DNA of 64,000 nucleotides. Source: Hanleya hanleyi (lineage: Eukaryota > Mollusca > Polyplacophora > Lepidopleurida > Hanleyidae). Below the pieces are notes generated by a model, which was not told the origin of the DNA, did not search any database, and worked only from the letters and a program-made list of their open reading frames with translations. The position numbers and the translations under genes are program-made. The stretch is from contig JAVTVY010051539.1 of NCBI GenBank assembly GCA_036873755.1, forward strand, positions 211,649 through 275,648, read 5' to 3'. The stretch's first letter is position 1. Every line of letters starts with the position of its first letter. Positions 32,881 to 44,568 of the stretch are shown here, one piece after another.

Positions 32881-34330
32881 ACTGGGACCAACCAGGGACG
32901 ACATATGAGGGATGAGAATGTGTGCAGATTGGACACAGACAGTCACAGTGACATAACCATGCTGAAACACTATGTTCTACCCTCATAGTAAAACTATCAG
33001 AGATTATCAAGCTGACTCTTTTGACTGTATACGTAGAATTTTGTATGCAGTTTCTAAAACCGCTGTCTGTAGAAATGAGGATCAAATCACTCGTAAAACT
33101 TGAGAATGTCATATCACGAGTTAAGTTTGGGAGGATTGTTCATGGTTTCGTGAACTCGATAGAACCTTATTTATTATAAATATCAAGAATTAAATTCATA
33201 TCTCGTCAACGATCATCACTGGAATGAATGTGTAATTTGTCTCAAACAAATTCCTCCTCTGAAACAGAACTTTATACATATGTACACATTTCATCTCACA
33301 TTTCATTGCAAACAAATGAATACTTCAGATTTTAGGAAGTATTTATAGGTTATGTACTGAGGTATAGTAGCATATCTCATTTTGCACTGTGGTTTATTGA
33401 TAAGACAATGGACCAGACTGTATATTTATTAATATCTTGCCTTCTTAAGATCTGGGACCAAATGAAGTTTTTTTTTAGATATATATATTTTCCTGTAAAA
33501 TTTGCCTTTACTGTAAAGATCTCTGCCATATTCCACAGTACATTTGCTGGACTCTGTTTGAACCTTGTCAAGTGTATATGATGCATATTGCTTTTAACTG
33601 TTGAATGCTTTTACACTGATTATATACAATCTGATGTTTTCTTGATTGCCGATGTTGTAGGGTAAATTCTCTGGCATGTTTACAGAGATGAGTAAATTAG
33701 GTTGGATCTTCAATGGTGATAAGCTGAATCTCATGCACAGCATTTGTTATTCCTGTTTTCTGATATTGTTAGCTTCAATAAGCTATGGGTTAGTCTGAGA
33801 TTGTTTTGTACATGTATGTTCTTGTTATCATTGGTGCTATAGGGGGCTAGCTTATGGGTGTATATCGAGCTGTAGAACCAGAGATCAGTAGATCTGATTG
33901 GCTTAAAATCTTCAAACTTATCTAGCGAATCAGTACTTTGAATGTTTAATACAAATTGTTCCCTTTTCTGCTTGTCTTTGGATACTATTCCATGATGCTG
34001 TGGGTAAATTGTCTGAGAACTAAAACCTGTAGTGCCTATACATTTGAGATATTTTTGATCAGCCAAGTGATAAAAGAGTAGGTACTACATGAATGAAGTG
34101 AGAATACCTCCACAAGGAACACAGATGTGAGAAAAATGTGACAATTTGATCAGTTTAAATGGAAAGTCTTTGTCAGTTTACAGTCTTCAGTTCTTGCCAT
34201 TTTCACATATATACCTTCACCAGTGAGAGGCCATTGCGTTATTGTTATACATCACCAATACCCATACTTTGAGTAATGCTGAAACATGTAATGTTTATCT
34301 TGTATGGAGTAAATAAAAGAACTGATGATT
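32881..34330 (+). promoter_or_regulatory. probable IQGAP 3' UTR with poly(A) signal
   Basis: This is AT-rich single-copy sequence directly after the IQGAP stop. An AATAAA hexamer lies at 34312-34317 and another at about 34704. Which one is used cannot be decided from sequence. No coding potential was seen. Confidence 0.4.
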
Positions 34331-37300
34331 GGAAATTAGAAAACTAAGGATACAATTTCACGCTTTACAAGATTTTATGAGTAATTCTCAAAATGTGCCT
34401 TCATGCTTACAACTCAAAGAATAATGTTTGACAGAATTGTTATCAGTCTGGTTAGTCCAATATGGTTTTAATACAGTCACTTGTTTTAACAACATTTTGT
34501 AAGCATGTAGTGATATGTAACATAGTAATCACTGCTGATTTGTTTTAGTAAATTTTCTCTTGGATTCGATGTAAATATTCTGGCTTTTATTCTCCAGAGT
34601 TCCACAAGCGGATGACATGGGTCTTTAATTTGGGATAAATTATTTTAATACAAATTTATTGGCTATCATATCTGAAGAATCATCATATCTGGTATACACT
34701 AAATAAAATACAACAGAGAAGCCATTCCTACAATCAATCCTGTAATAATTACATTGTGATAATGGTATTTTGAACATTAATTAAAAGAGAATGTAAATCA
34801 GTGACCTTCTGTGTTTTATCAAAATATAGCGCAGCAATCATGATAATAATTTGACACATTTCCTATAGTTATGACTCTCTATAAGAATGAATTGAATTAT
34901 TAATGAACTTACTGTACTTGGTACCAGAATATGAAGTCAATTTAGGCAAGTACATAGTGTATGTAACACTATATTAACGAGTGAAGACCTAGTGAACAGC
35001 AGATGATGCTATTAGCTTGTAGGACAATAGTTCCTCTAGTTTCATGAATTTGTTTGGACAAGAATATTCGATCGAGTTCATTTGTGTGGGATCAAAATTT
35101 AGGTTTGTTTATTTGGAATCATGGTCAGGGTTTGTACACTACCTTGAAATGCCTTCAAAATGACAGTCAGAAATCAAGGCCTTGAAAAATAGACAATTGT
35201 GCTAAAAACTTCAAAAAACGTTGAAAATGGGAGTTTCTGTGCATTGTTGTTAATTCAATTGTCAAGTTGTAGCTCAAAGTTTTACTGTCCTTTGCCGTCA
35301 GATGACAAAATTAACTCTATCATAGTGATATATTCTTTAATCATCCGAAAAGTCTATTCGAGAGACAATGTATTTGTTGACAAGACATTCATACGCCTGT
35401 TCAGGCCATCCACAATAATATTTCTGTTTAACCTTACCTACCCATATATTTTGCAGTAAGCAATTTTTTTTATTCCTGTGTTTTTTCAGCAGTACTTTGT
35501 GAAATACTATACAAAAAGGTCGAAAATCCACTAAAAAAAATTTAAAATTCCTGCCTACCTACCTTCCCAAATTTTCTAAAGTTGGTTACTGGAAACAAAA
35601 TATTATTGTGAATGGCCTTAGGTAAAAAAGTGATCTCTATAGCTTCAATGACACTGGAAGCTTCAAAAAAAATGAAAGGGATTGAAAACTGGAAGCTTCA
35701 ATGTTTATGAAACCTGCATGATATAGGGTCAATTTGCTTGGGACCAGAATATAGAAAATGGTGAAAGTCAAAAGTGCTTGGAATGAGATTATTGACAATG
35801 ATAGGTAAAGATATACTTGTGACCAGATTATAGCAATACCAGTCATGTAAGACAAAGTGATGTGAATTTATGGGATTTCCAACAGTGGGGTATGGGCAAG
35901 TGGTCAGTTATTGTTCCATTTGCGAACATGTCCAGTCCCGTTGAAAAGTGGTATCTTGTCTTTCATGAACTATAGCCCCAATATTGAGCTTGACAAGAGT
36001 AAATTTCCTTTGGGACCAGGATGTAGACATTGAAAGAGTCCATTTGCTTGGGACCAGATTATAGACCATGAAAGAGATGAGAATATCTGTTACGAACACT
36101 CAAAAGGGTTCTGTTTTTCAAATAATACGTATCTGCATTGACAAGTTATTTTCAATCCAGGATGTTCACTTTTGCTAGAAAGTTTATAATTGGTATAGTT
36201 TGTTGAACAAGTTTAACAGCTGCGATTGATTTATTTTACTGAGTATTTGGTAGCTGTTAATTACTGTTGGACTTGGACGTCAGACATATTGAATCATCAG
36301 TTACTGCCAAGATGTATATGTCTGCTTATAATGATGTGATCTGTTACTTTACAGTTGTTGAAGGTTCTGAGTTACAGAGTGCTTTTAAATTTAATGCAGT
36401 AATACTTAGTGCATAGTCTACATGGATAAAATGTGTTGTTTTTTCCATTCACAAATTCATTATATATTTGTTTTTCTGCCAAATGTTTAACATTAGATGC
36501 CAATGTGGATCAGTGACTGGTAAAATCCCATGAAATGGAGCTGTTGTGCTTTCCTCATGCACAGTATATCTATATACATGCATGCTGTTTGGATGGTATG
36601 ATTCAGTATGTACTGTCCAAAAATTTTATAGTGCAGAATGAAGAATTATCTGGCTTCAGTCCTGTCCAGAATTTTTATCATATATACATATATATGAAGG
36701 ATGGTTTGGAATCTGGGCATTGCCTTATTGAGAGCCCTGCATAATGGTACAGTGAACTATAATGTTGAAAATTGTAGTAGAAAAAAAAGTGAACCCAACT
36801 TATGCAACTTTGATAATGTGTAAAGTTATGATGATCTAATGTACTCAAATGCCCCGCTACCATGTTGAAAAGGACCACTCACTCATTTCTGGGACCAGCT
36901 GTTTTCAGTGATTAACATGTATTCCTGGTGAGAATTAAACAAACTTCACTTTAAACATGTGTTGTTTTTCTTTTCTTTTGACTTGTTGTATAGCATGCTG
37001 CTGGCTTGTTGTTGTTTTTCTATCATCACTTAACCGTGTTGGAATGGCAAGATTTTGTCTGCATTACAAAGTCAACTGTGCCAGTGGCTAAGATTGGCAA
37101 AAACTTCTTTTTCTTTTTCGAGGCTACCATAATCCTGGTCACTGGACCTGGGGCAGAAAACCTAATTATTCTTCTGTCAGATACTAAAGTCAAAGTTGGA
37201 GCTTGTCAAATATCAATAGTTAACTCTGCATAAATTTTCTTTTTTGTATATTAACAAACTGAACTCGACAAAATGAGCACAATTACTCTGATATTGATCA

Positions 37301-37723
37301 TATATCCTGCTTGAAACAACTTTGTAATTCTCTTCATATAAAACCCCATTTGCCGTTACCTGGGCTCTATTACATAGGGAGACATCATAATATATTCATG
37401 TTCGAGTATAGAACGGTCATTGATCCCATCAGGGACAGTACATATGATCCCATGTAAAGTAACTCTGCTAGAAAGATGGTCATTCTTTAAAGTGATCGTA
37501 AACCCTCAAGTAAAGCTTCCATCAAATGAAAGACCATTGCGAAGAGTATCGGAAAATATTTATTTTAATTTTTTAGGATTTTATTACACAGAGTAAACTG
37601 CAATTAAAGCATGGTATTCTATGGTGGTCTGTTGCAATCATATTTAGGTCCAGTGATGTCACACTGCCTTAATACATATATTTCAAACTTTGTATGCACT
37701 TTCCAATGATTGATTCAAGCTTA

Positions 37724-37875
37724 AGGTATGTATACTGTTTCAACACAGACTCACTGTTCCAATGTGCATGTTCCAAAATCGGGGAAATTAAACTCATAGA
37801 GTCCCCATCTCCCAGATTTTGGTGAAACATGCACATTGGAACAGTGTTGAAACTCAAAGTATACATATATACATA
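37724..37875. repeat. inverted repeat with about 50-bp arms
   Basis: The left arm contains cactgttccaatgtgcatgt. The right arm contains its inverse, acatgcacattggaacagtg. Outside it, gtatgtatact pairs with agtatacatatatac. It is probably a foldback or MITE. Confidence 0.7.
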
Positions 37876-38705
37876 ACGTTTGCACTGCATCAAGGAGTGT
37901 CCACAAGAGAATGCTGCTCAGCATATCAACTTTTGGCCAATCAGAGATAATGGCAACAAACGGAGTTAACGTCCATGTGGATAAATCGGACAATGTCCGC
38001 GGAGAGTCCCTGCTGCTTTTCAACTTTGGTCCTATCAGTGTGAACGGCGGCAAGCACAGTAGAACGAGGCAAAATAGCATTGATAACGTATAAATTTCCA
38101 GTCTGACGATGGCTCCCGACAGAATATTGCGAATATTGAATAACAAAATGAAAATACACACTTTGTTTGACGAAGAATAAATGTGAAGTATAAATACTAC
38201 CGAGGTGTGAAGTACAATCTCTACAACAATATTAATGCTTTGAGAGCAGGAATGGTATACCAATAATGGTATTTCTACAAAAACATTTGGATAACTAATA
38301 ATATTTATTAATTGGCCCAGTGTTCTGCTACCAGTCTAGTTGCATTTTCTAGCCATGGATTAAATATAAGAACTAATCAATAGTCCAATTCTTTTCAAAA
38401 TATTCTGCACAAAATAAGGTTCGATTCCATACGGTGTCGAGTTTGTCGTATGTGAGATTGAGTTTCTGGTCCCAGGCCGTGCTCGTTGGTTTCTCTCCAG
38501 GTACTCCGGCTTTCCCCCCAGACTGAAAAACCAGATGTGAGATATACATCTGTTTGTGAATATGCTCGGCCCGGTGGAAGATTGGCGTATAGCTAAACTG
38601 GCTACCGAGGGTAAAGAAAGATCATCATCAAAAGCACATGCAGACCCTGGCACCTTACAATGGCTCAGATCAACGCTTCAGTGTGATCGACACAGCAGGA
38701 GGTTT

Positions 38706-38790
38706 GAGAGTGAGTGAGTGAGTGAATTGATTTAACGTTGCTTTCAACACTATTTCAGTCCTATCACAACATTTGGTTCCTATTCCTTTT
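38706..38790. mobile_element. molluscan 'gtgagtgagt...tttaacg' dispersed-repeat relic
   Basis: gtgagtgagtgagtgaattg then atttaacgttgctttcaaca and tttcagtcctatcacaac. Related relics are at 51655-51700/51975-52000 and 59053-59120. I recall this phrase as common in molluscan genomes; it is the best taxonomic hint here. Confidence 0.5.
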
Positions 38791-39359
38791 CACACCGGAA
38801 ACTACACGGCTAGGGTACTATTCCTTTTCCCACCCGGGAACCCTACGGGTGCCCTAGTTAGTGGACTCATATGACAAGCTGTTTGAGGCCCGAGGCCTAT
38901 TCTTACCATGACGAGGGAGGTAAAGTAGCAATACGCATTTCTAATACACAATGCTTATTAAAGCTGGACAGCAGTTTAGGGGAAGTTATTAGCAGTCAGC
39001 AGGGATGCTGTAATCCGTTTAATTTTCACACCTTTATTAAAGTGGTCAAGATGGACCACAGAAAAAACAGATTCAAACGTAAAATTACGCTATTCAGAAC
39101 TTGAATTTCTAATTGCTATTTTCAAATGATTTCAGTTTAAGGATATCTATATGATTGAAGAAATTTTCAGGTCACTTAGGCAATGTCGCAGAAGTTTATC
39201 TCACAGCAAATATGTGTTCGGTGACAAGAGCTAGGCTCGTACCTTATGAGTCTAGATGTGAGCGCAACTGGTTTCCAGAATTACCCGGATTTTCTCGCCG
39301 CCTGGAGGAGCATTTTGCCTGCACATTCAAAAGTGTTTTGACATAATTCTCATGTTTTC

Positions 39360-40765
39360 TTGTCCTCTGCCACGAAGTGGTGGGAGGACTTGGAAATGCT
39401 AGCCGTCCATCCTTCGCTCCGTCCCACATCTTGTGAACGCGATTTCTCGAGAACAATTTGACCGATCAATTTCAAACTTGAGAAGGTGCTTCACATCAAT
39501 TAGACGACCATTGGTATTGATTTTCACTGAGGTACGTGATCCAAGATGGCTGCCATTGAACATAATGGATTCCATCTGTCCTGCATCTTGTGAACGCGAT
39601 ATCTTGAGAACAATTCGACCAATCACTTCAAACTTGAGAAGGTGCTTCACATCAGTTAGACGCCCATTGGTATTGATTTTCACTGAGGTACATAATCCAA
39701 GATGGCTGCCATTGATCATATTGGATTCCATCCGACACATCTTTTGAATGCAATAACTGGAGAACACTTCGACCAATCGACTTCAAAATTAAGAAGGTGC
39801 TTTACATCAGTTAGGCGGCCATTGGTATTGATTTTCACTGAGGTACGTAATTCAAGATGGCTGCCATTGACCATACTGTATTTCATCCATCCCACATCTT
39901 GTGAACGCGATATCTCGAGAACAATACGACCAATCGACTTCAAACTTGAGAAGGTGCTTCACATCAGTTAGCCGGCCATTGGTATTGATTTCACCGAGGT
40001 ACGTAATCCAAGATGGCTGCCATTGACCATATTGGATTCCATCTGTCCCACATCTTGTGAACGCGATATCTCGAGAAGAATTCGAACAATGAACTTCAAA
40101 CTTGAGAAGTTGCTTCACATCAGTTAGATGGCCATTGGTATTGATTTTCACTGCGGTATGTAATCCAAGATTGCTGCCATTGGCCATATTAGATTCCATC
40201 CGCCCCACATCTTGTGAACGCGCTATCTCGAGAAGAATTCGACCAATGGACTTCAAACTTGAGAAGGTGCTTCACATCATTTAGACGGCCATTGGTATGG
40301 ATTTTCACCGAGGTACGTAATCCAAGATGGCTGCCATTGACCATATTGGATTCTGTCCGTCCCACATCTTGTGAACGCGATATCTCGAGAACAATTCAAC
40401 CAATCAACTTTAAACTTAAGAAATTGCTTCACGTCAGTTAGGCGGCCATTGGTATTGATTTTCATTGAGGTATGTAATCCAAGATGGCTGCCATTGACCA
40501 TATTGGATTCCGCCCGTCCCACATCTTGTGAACGTGATATCTTGAGAACAATTTGACTAATCAACTTCAAACTCGAGAAGATGCTTCACATCAGTTAGAT
40601 GGCCAGTGGTATTGATTTTCACTGAGGTATGTAATCCAAGATTGCTGCCATTGACCATATTGGATTCCATCCGTGCCACATCTTGTGAACGCGATATCTC
40701 GAGAAGAATTCGACCAATGGACTTCAAACTTGAGAAGGTGCTCCACATCAGTTAGATGGTCTGGC
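39360..40765. mobile_element. tandem-array element (about 156-bp units), copy 2 of the 11070-12292 family
   Basis: The left end tgtcctctgccacgaagtgg then tgggaggacttggaaatgct is near-identical to the head at 11070. About nine units carry gaacgcgatatctcgagaac, aacttgagaaggtgcttcac and aagatggctgccattgacca. The right terminus seen in copy 1 is absent, so it is truncated at about 40765. It lies between the two genes. Confidence 0.85.
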
Positions 40766-40844
40766 ACACTGCTCAGATTGCTGCAACCCTGCCACAACCT
40801 GCAGATTTTGTTAAGGGTAGGGTGACCAGTTGTATTCGGTCAAA

Positions 40845-41390
40845 TTTAATTGAGAGTACATGTATGTGACCAGTTGTATTCAATCAAACTTGAGAGTACG
40901 TGTATGTGGCCAGCTGTATTCAATCAAACTTGAGAGTACATGTATGTGACCAGTTGTATTCAGTCAAATTTAATTGAGAATACATGTACGTGGCTAGCTG
41001 TATTCAATCAAACTTGAGAGTACCTGTACATGCTGTATGCGACCAGCTGTATTCAATCAAACTTCGGAGTACTTGTATGTGACCAGCTGTATTCAATCAA
41101 AATTGGGAGTACTTGTATGCGACCAGCTGTATTCAATCAAACGCGAGTACATGTCTGTGACCAGTTGTATTCAGTCAAATTTAATTGAGAATACATGTAC
41201 GTGGCTAGCTGTATTCAATCAAACTTGGGAGTACTTGTATGCGACCAGCTGTATTCAATCAAACGCGAGTACATGTCTGTGACCAGTTGCATTCAGTCAA
41301 ATTTATTTGAGAGTACATGTGACCAGCTGTATTCAATCAAACTTGAAAGTACATGTATGTGACCAGCTGTATTCAACTAGTTCCTGATAC
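40845..41390. repeat. minisatellite of about 40-bp units, about 13 copies
   Basis: The unit is gaccagctgtattcaatcaa then acttgagagtacatgtatgt, with shortened units. It is intergenic. Confidence 0.9.
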
Positions 41391-41511
41391 ATTTGCAAGC
41401 CCTCGTTCCATATCATTCCAGAGCTAGATCATGGTTGGCTGATTTTGTTCATAGCCTGTTGCTTGGGGTCTGGGTTAGGGAATTTTAAGTGAACTCACAA
41501 ATCAAAAACAT

Positions 41512-44361
41512 TAGATTTATTAACAATGAAACATTTTTATATACAAACAATAAATATAAATGTATCACAGGGTACAGATGACTATCAAATAACACAGATT
41601 TTGATATATATATATGTAGACCTCACAATAAGATACAAGAAAATGAAATGCTCCCAGTTTCACCATTAAAGAGACTGCTCTAGGCTATTAAAGACGATGA
41701 CTAAATAAAAGTTCTTTCATGAAGTAGATAAAAGATGAACAATATTCATTTAAAGCTCAAGGTCTATTGCTGAACGGGTAATGTCTGCAGCAATACTCCA
41801 CTTGACCCCCAACTTCCCTTCGACCCTCCGAATAATATATCTCGGCTACATACAATATCTCCAAGATGCCTCGAACTTATTCATTATTCAAACCTCCTAT
41901 TGTATAATTCTTCTAATTTATTCTCTTAACATTCAGCAAATTGAGTGGGTCAAATTCAGATGAACCAATGCAATAAATTTGAAAGATATAAAAAAAAAAT
42001 ACAATCATTCTAATAAATTCATTATTTCCAGCTGAGAAGTTTAATCACTTTCTGTGATAGAGTTATTAGAGGAGCTTTCTTATTCAAGAATTGAAACCAC
42101 AACTAAAGTTATTCAACTGTTGACATAAGAAGTCAGTTTATGTTGCTTCTGTCACTTTGAGTTTACCAGCACATACAGTTAGAGTAATACAACAAACAAT
42201 ACTAAAGCCATACAAAGTTAATTAAATGTTTCTCAAATACCGCCGCACCGATGTTTTGATCTCTGCCCAGCCCTTTTTATCAACATTTTCGGCAAAAAAA
42301 AAATACTAAACCACACTGATCTAAAATGCCAGCTGAATACTCTTTTTTTTTTACAACTTGTAATAAGCATAACTCCTAGTAAATACCTGTCAGATGTGTT
42401 TGATCTATTAAATAAATAGAGATCAATCGTTTCTTGATGAATATTAATAAATTAATTTCATCTCGAAATATTAGCTTGGCCCAAAGATGGTGGCACCTAT
42501 AGACGGATCATCGTGAAAAAACAATTCAAGTGAGATCTTAAAGCGAGATACACCATACCTAATTTGAAAAGAACCTGTTCGGTTTTCCACAAGTTGTCCA
42601 AAAACCAAGTCAGTATAAAGCTAGGGCTAAATACATACTTGAAGATCCCCTTTTAGACGAAGGATATATGATAAAAAAAAAAAATAATGAAAGAGGCACG
42701 ACTAGAGTGAACAATTATCAGAACCTGTCAGTTTCATGAACGTCCTTGCAATTGTTATAAGATATGACTCGGACAGACGGTCGGCTCGGGCCATAATGGT
42801 ACTTAGCCCATAGAGCTGAAGAAGAGTTAAACATACTGGAGAAACATTTACTTCACTTTTTATAGCCTTATTCATAAAAATTACTAACAGTAAATAACAG
42901 TAACTTATGAACATGAGAATGTAGCACTTGCAGCTAGTGCTGTTGTTGAGCCCTAGCTCTCAGTCATTTTAATGCATTATAAGTATATCAAATGAGCACA
43001 TCCAATTCTACTTAATATTTGATATTCCACCTTAATTTTCCTCAAACAAGTAAAAGGAGTTTATCAAAAATAATGGCACATGCAAAACAAAACTTCAAAT
43101 CATTCACATGCATGACAATGATATTTCAATAAAACCTTAGCCTAATGTTAAGATCTGACTGGTCTGAAAATGCAACAGATGATATTACACTTAGACATAA
43201 ATGAATTGGAATCGCCATGTTAGTCTGCCGAAAATTTAAGACAGGAAGATGTGGTACCTTTGAGATTAACTCAATTTTATTCAACAAGATTATAGTTTGT
43301 CTCAAGCATGTCAAATGTGTCACATCTTCCAGTCTTGTATGAAGACATCCAGATAATTGGTCTCAAATTCACCAATATTTGTGTTCCTCCAACCAATCAT
43401 TTCCTTCATGATTTGAATATACATGATGTAGTGTGAGTATGCATAAGTTGGTGTACACCTATTTTCAAGCTATGAGGACTTTCACAACATCCTTGCTGAT
43501 ATGTAAATTGAGTTCAGTGTTTGCATTTGTGAAAAAGAGCTACCTCGCAACAGTCTTCTTCAGAAAACAAATATTGAATATTTGACTCATATAAAAAATA
43601 TTTGTCTTTGTTGCTTTAATACTGTAATAAATATAATGACTTTTAATACAATATTGTTATGATAATATGATTATCCAGTACCACTGATTTACCCATACAC
43701 TTGCTTCATTGTCCAATCATCCCTGCACACACATGTACATGTACTGTGTAAGGTGTGAACTAACAGTTTATTTTATCTTTCTAGAAATGTCTAATTTCTG
43801 TGGTAGTAGAGACTCCTAACATAGAACTGCATTGAACTGCAAAGATGGGAGATAATAATGCAGAACATTTGTCCAACAATGAGCAACAATAGAGGAGAGA
43901 TGTTTGCTTCAGCATGAACATGTGGAATGTAGAAAACACAAATCAAGTGTAGAGATAGTCCTCTCGAAAGGGAGATTGTCTTACCAATCTCAAACAGATA
44001 CCCCTATCATGTCATACAGTTACACAGACACCCCTATCCATACATTTGGATAGATGGAACGTCCCAGAAATGGGTCTCAATTCTCATATAAACACAGCAG
44101 GTACATTAGTCCAACAGCTTACAACCTTTTAGACAAATCTGAACTGTCACCAGACCAAGTTTATACATATCACACAGGTCTGTGAGCCACTGTTTATCCG
44201 AAATTCAATCAATTTTACTGCAATGTGACAACATGGGGTAGATGGACAATTTAAAGATCTATTTTACACTTCATGGCAAAGGAAGAAATGTATAGGTGTA
44301 TATATTAGTGAATAGACCAGCCCAGTACTTCTGCTCTGTCTGTTGTATTTCTGGGTCTGTA
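41512..44361 (-). promoter_or_regulatory. probable long 3' UTR of the WD gene
   Basis: About 2.8 kb after the WD stop is AT-rich, single-copy and without the repeats seen on both sides. On the - strand an AATAAA lies at about 43768-43774, and another at about 41514-41520 is followed by a T/GT-rich stretch. Either could end the transcript. No coding potential was seen. Confidence 0.35.
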
Positions 44362-44568
44362 CTATGTGCTGTCCCTGTCCTCCCCCTCCTCCTCCTCCTC
44401 GGTGGGATCTGTTTGGTAGTCTTCCTCTTCCTCCCCCTCCACATCCTCAATCCTCACATCTTTGGAGCTTTCTTTTCCAATGTTCTTTTCTTTGGGTGCA
44501 GCCTTACGCTGAACTCGCTTCCAAGCGTTCCACACTCGTATCGTTTTATCCCAGGAACAAGATACATA
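44362..44568 (-). CDS. WD protein terminal exon with acidic tail
   Basis: The acceptor is ttgtgttttcag. It encodes YVSCSWDKTIRVWNAWKRVQ, then RKAAPKEKNIGKESSKDVRI, EDVEGEEEEDYQTDPTEEEE and EGEDRDST, then a stop. The final WD blade is followed by a short basic patch and a highly acidic, probably disordered tail. Confidence 0.93.
   Translation of the reverse strand, partial: YVSCSWDKTIRVWNAWKRVQRKAAPKEKNIGKESSKDVRIEDVEGEEEEDYQTDPTEEEEEGEDRDST

Larger units (their letters stand above)
34331..39359. other. intergenic region, mostly single-copy AT-rich sequence
   Basis: No gene is supported. Diverged phrases like cttgggaccagattatagac recur at 35730-36070. An inverted repeat lies at 37724-37875 and a dispersed-repeat relic at 38700-38790. 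Two CpG-richer patches (37900-38110 and 39160-39350) carry short open frames without family resemblance. Confidence 0.5.

Noticed and set aside
37751..38263. 170-codon - strand frame
   Set aside because: Includes one arm of an inverted repeat and has no recognisable domain; kept only as a low-interest observation.
39399..40570. Overlapping frames on both strands (KINTNGRLTDVKHLLKFEVD...)
   Set aside because: Array of the 156-bp repeat family; open on both strands at once.
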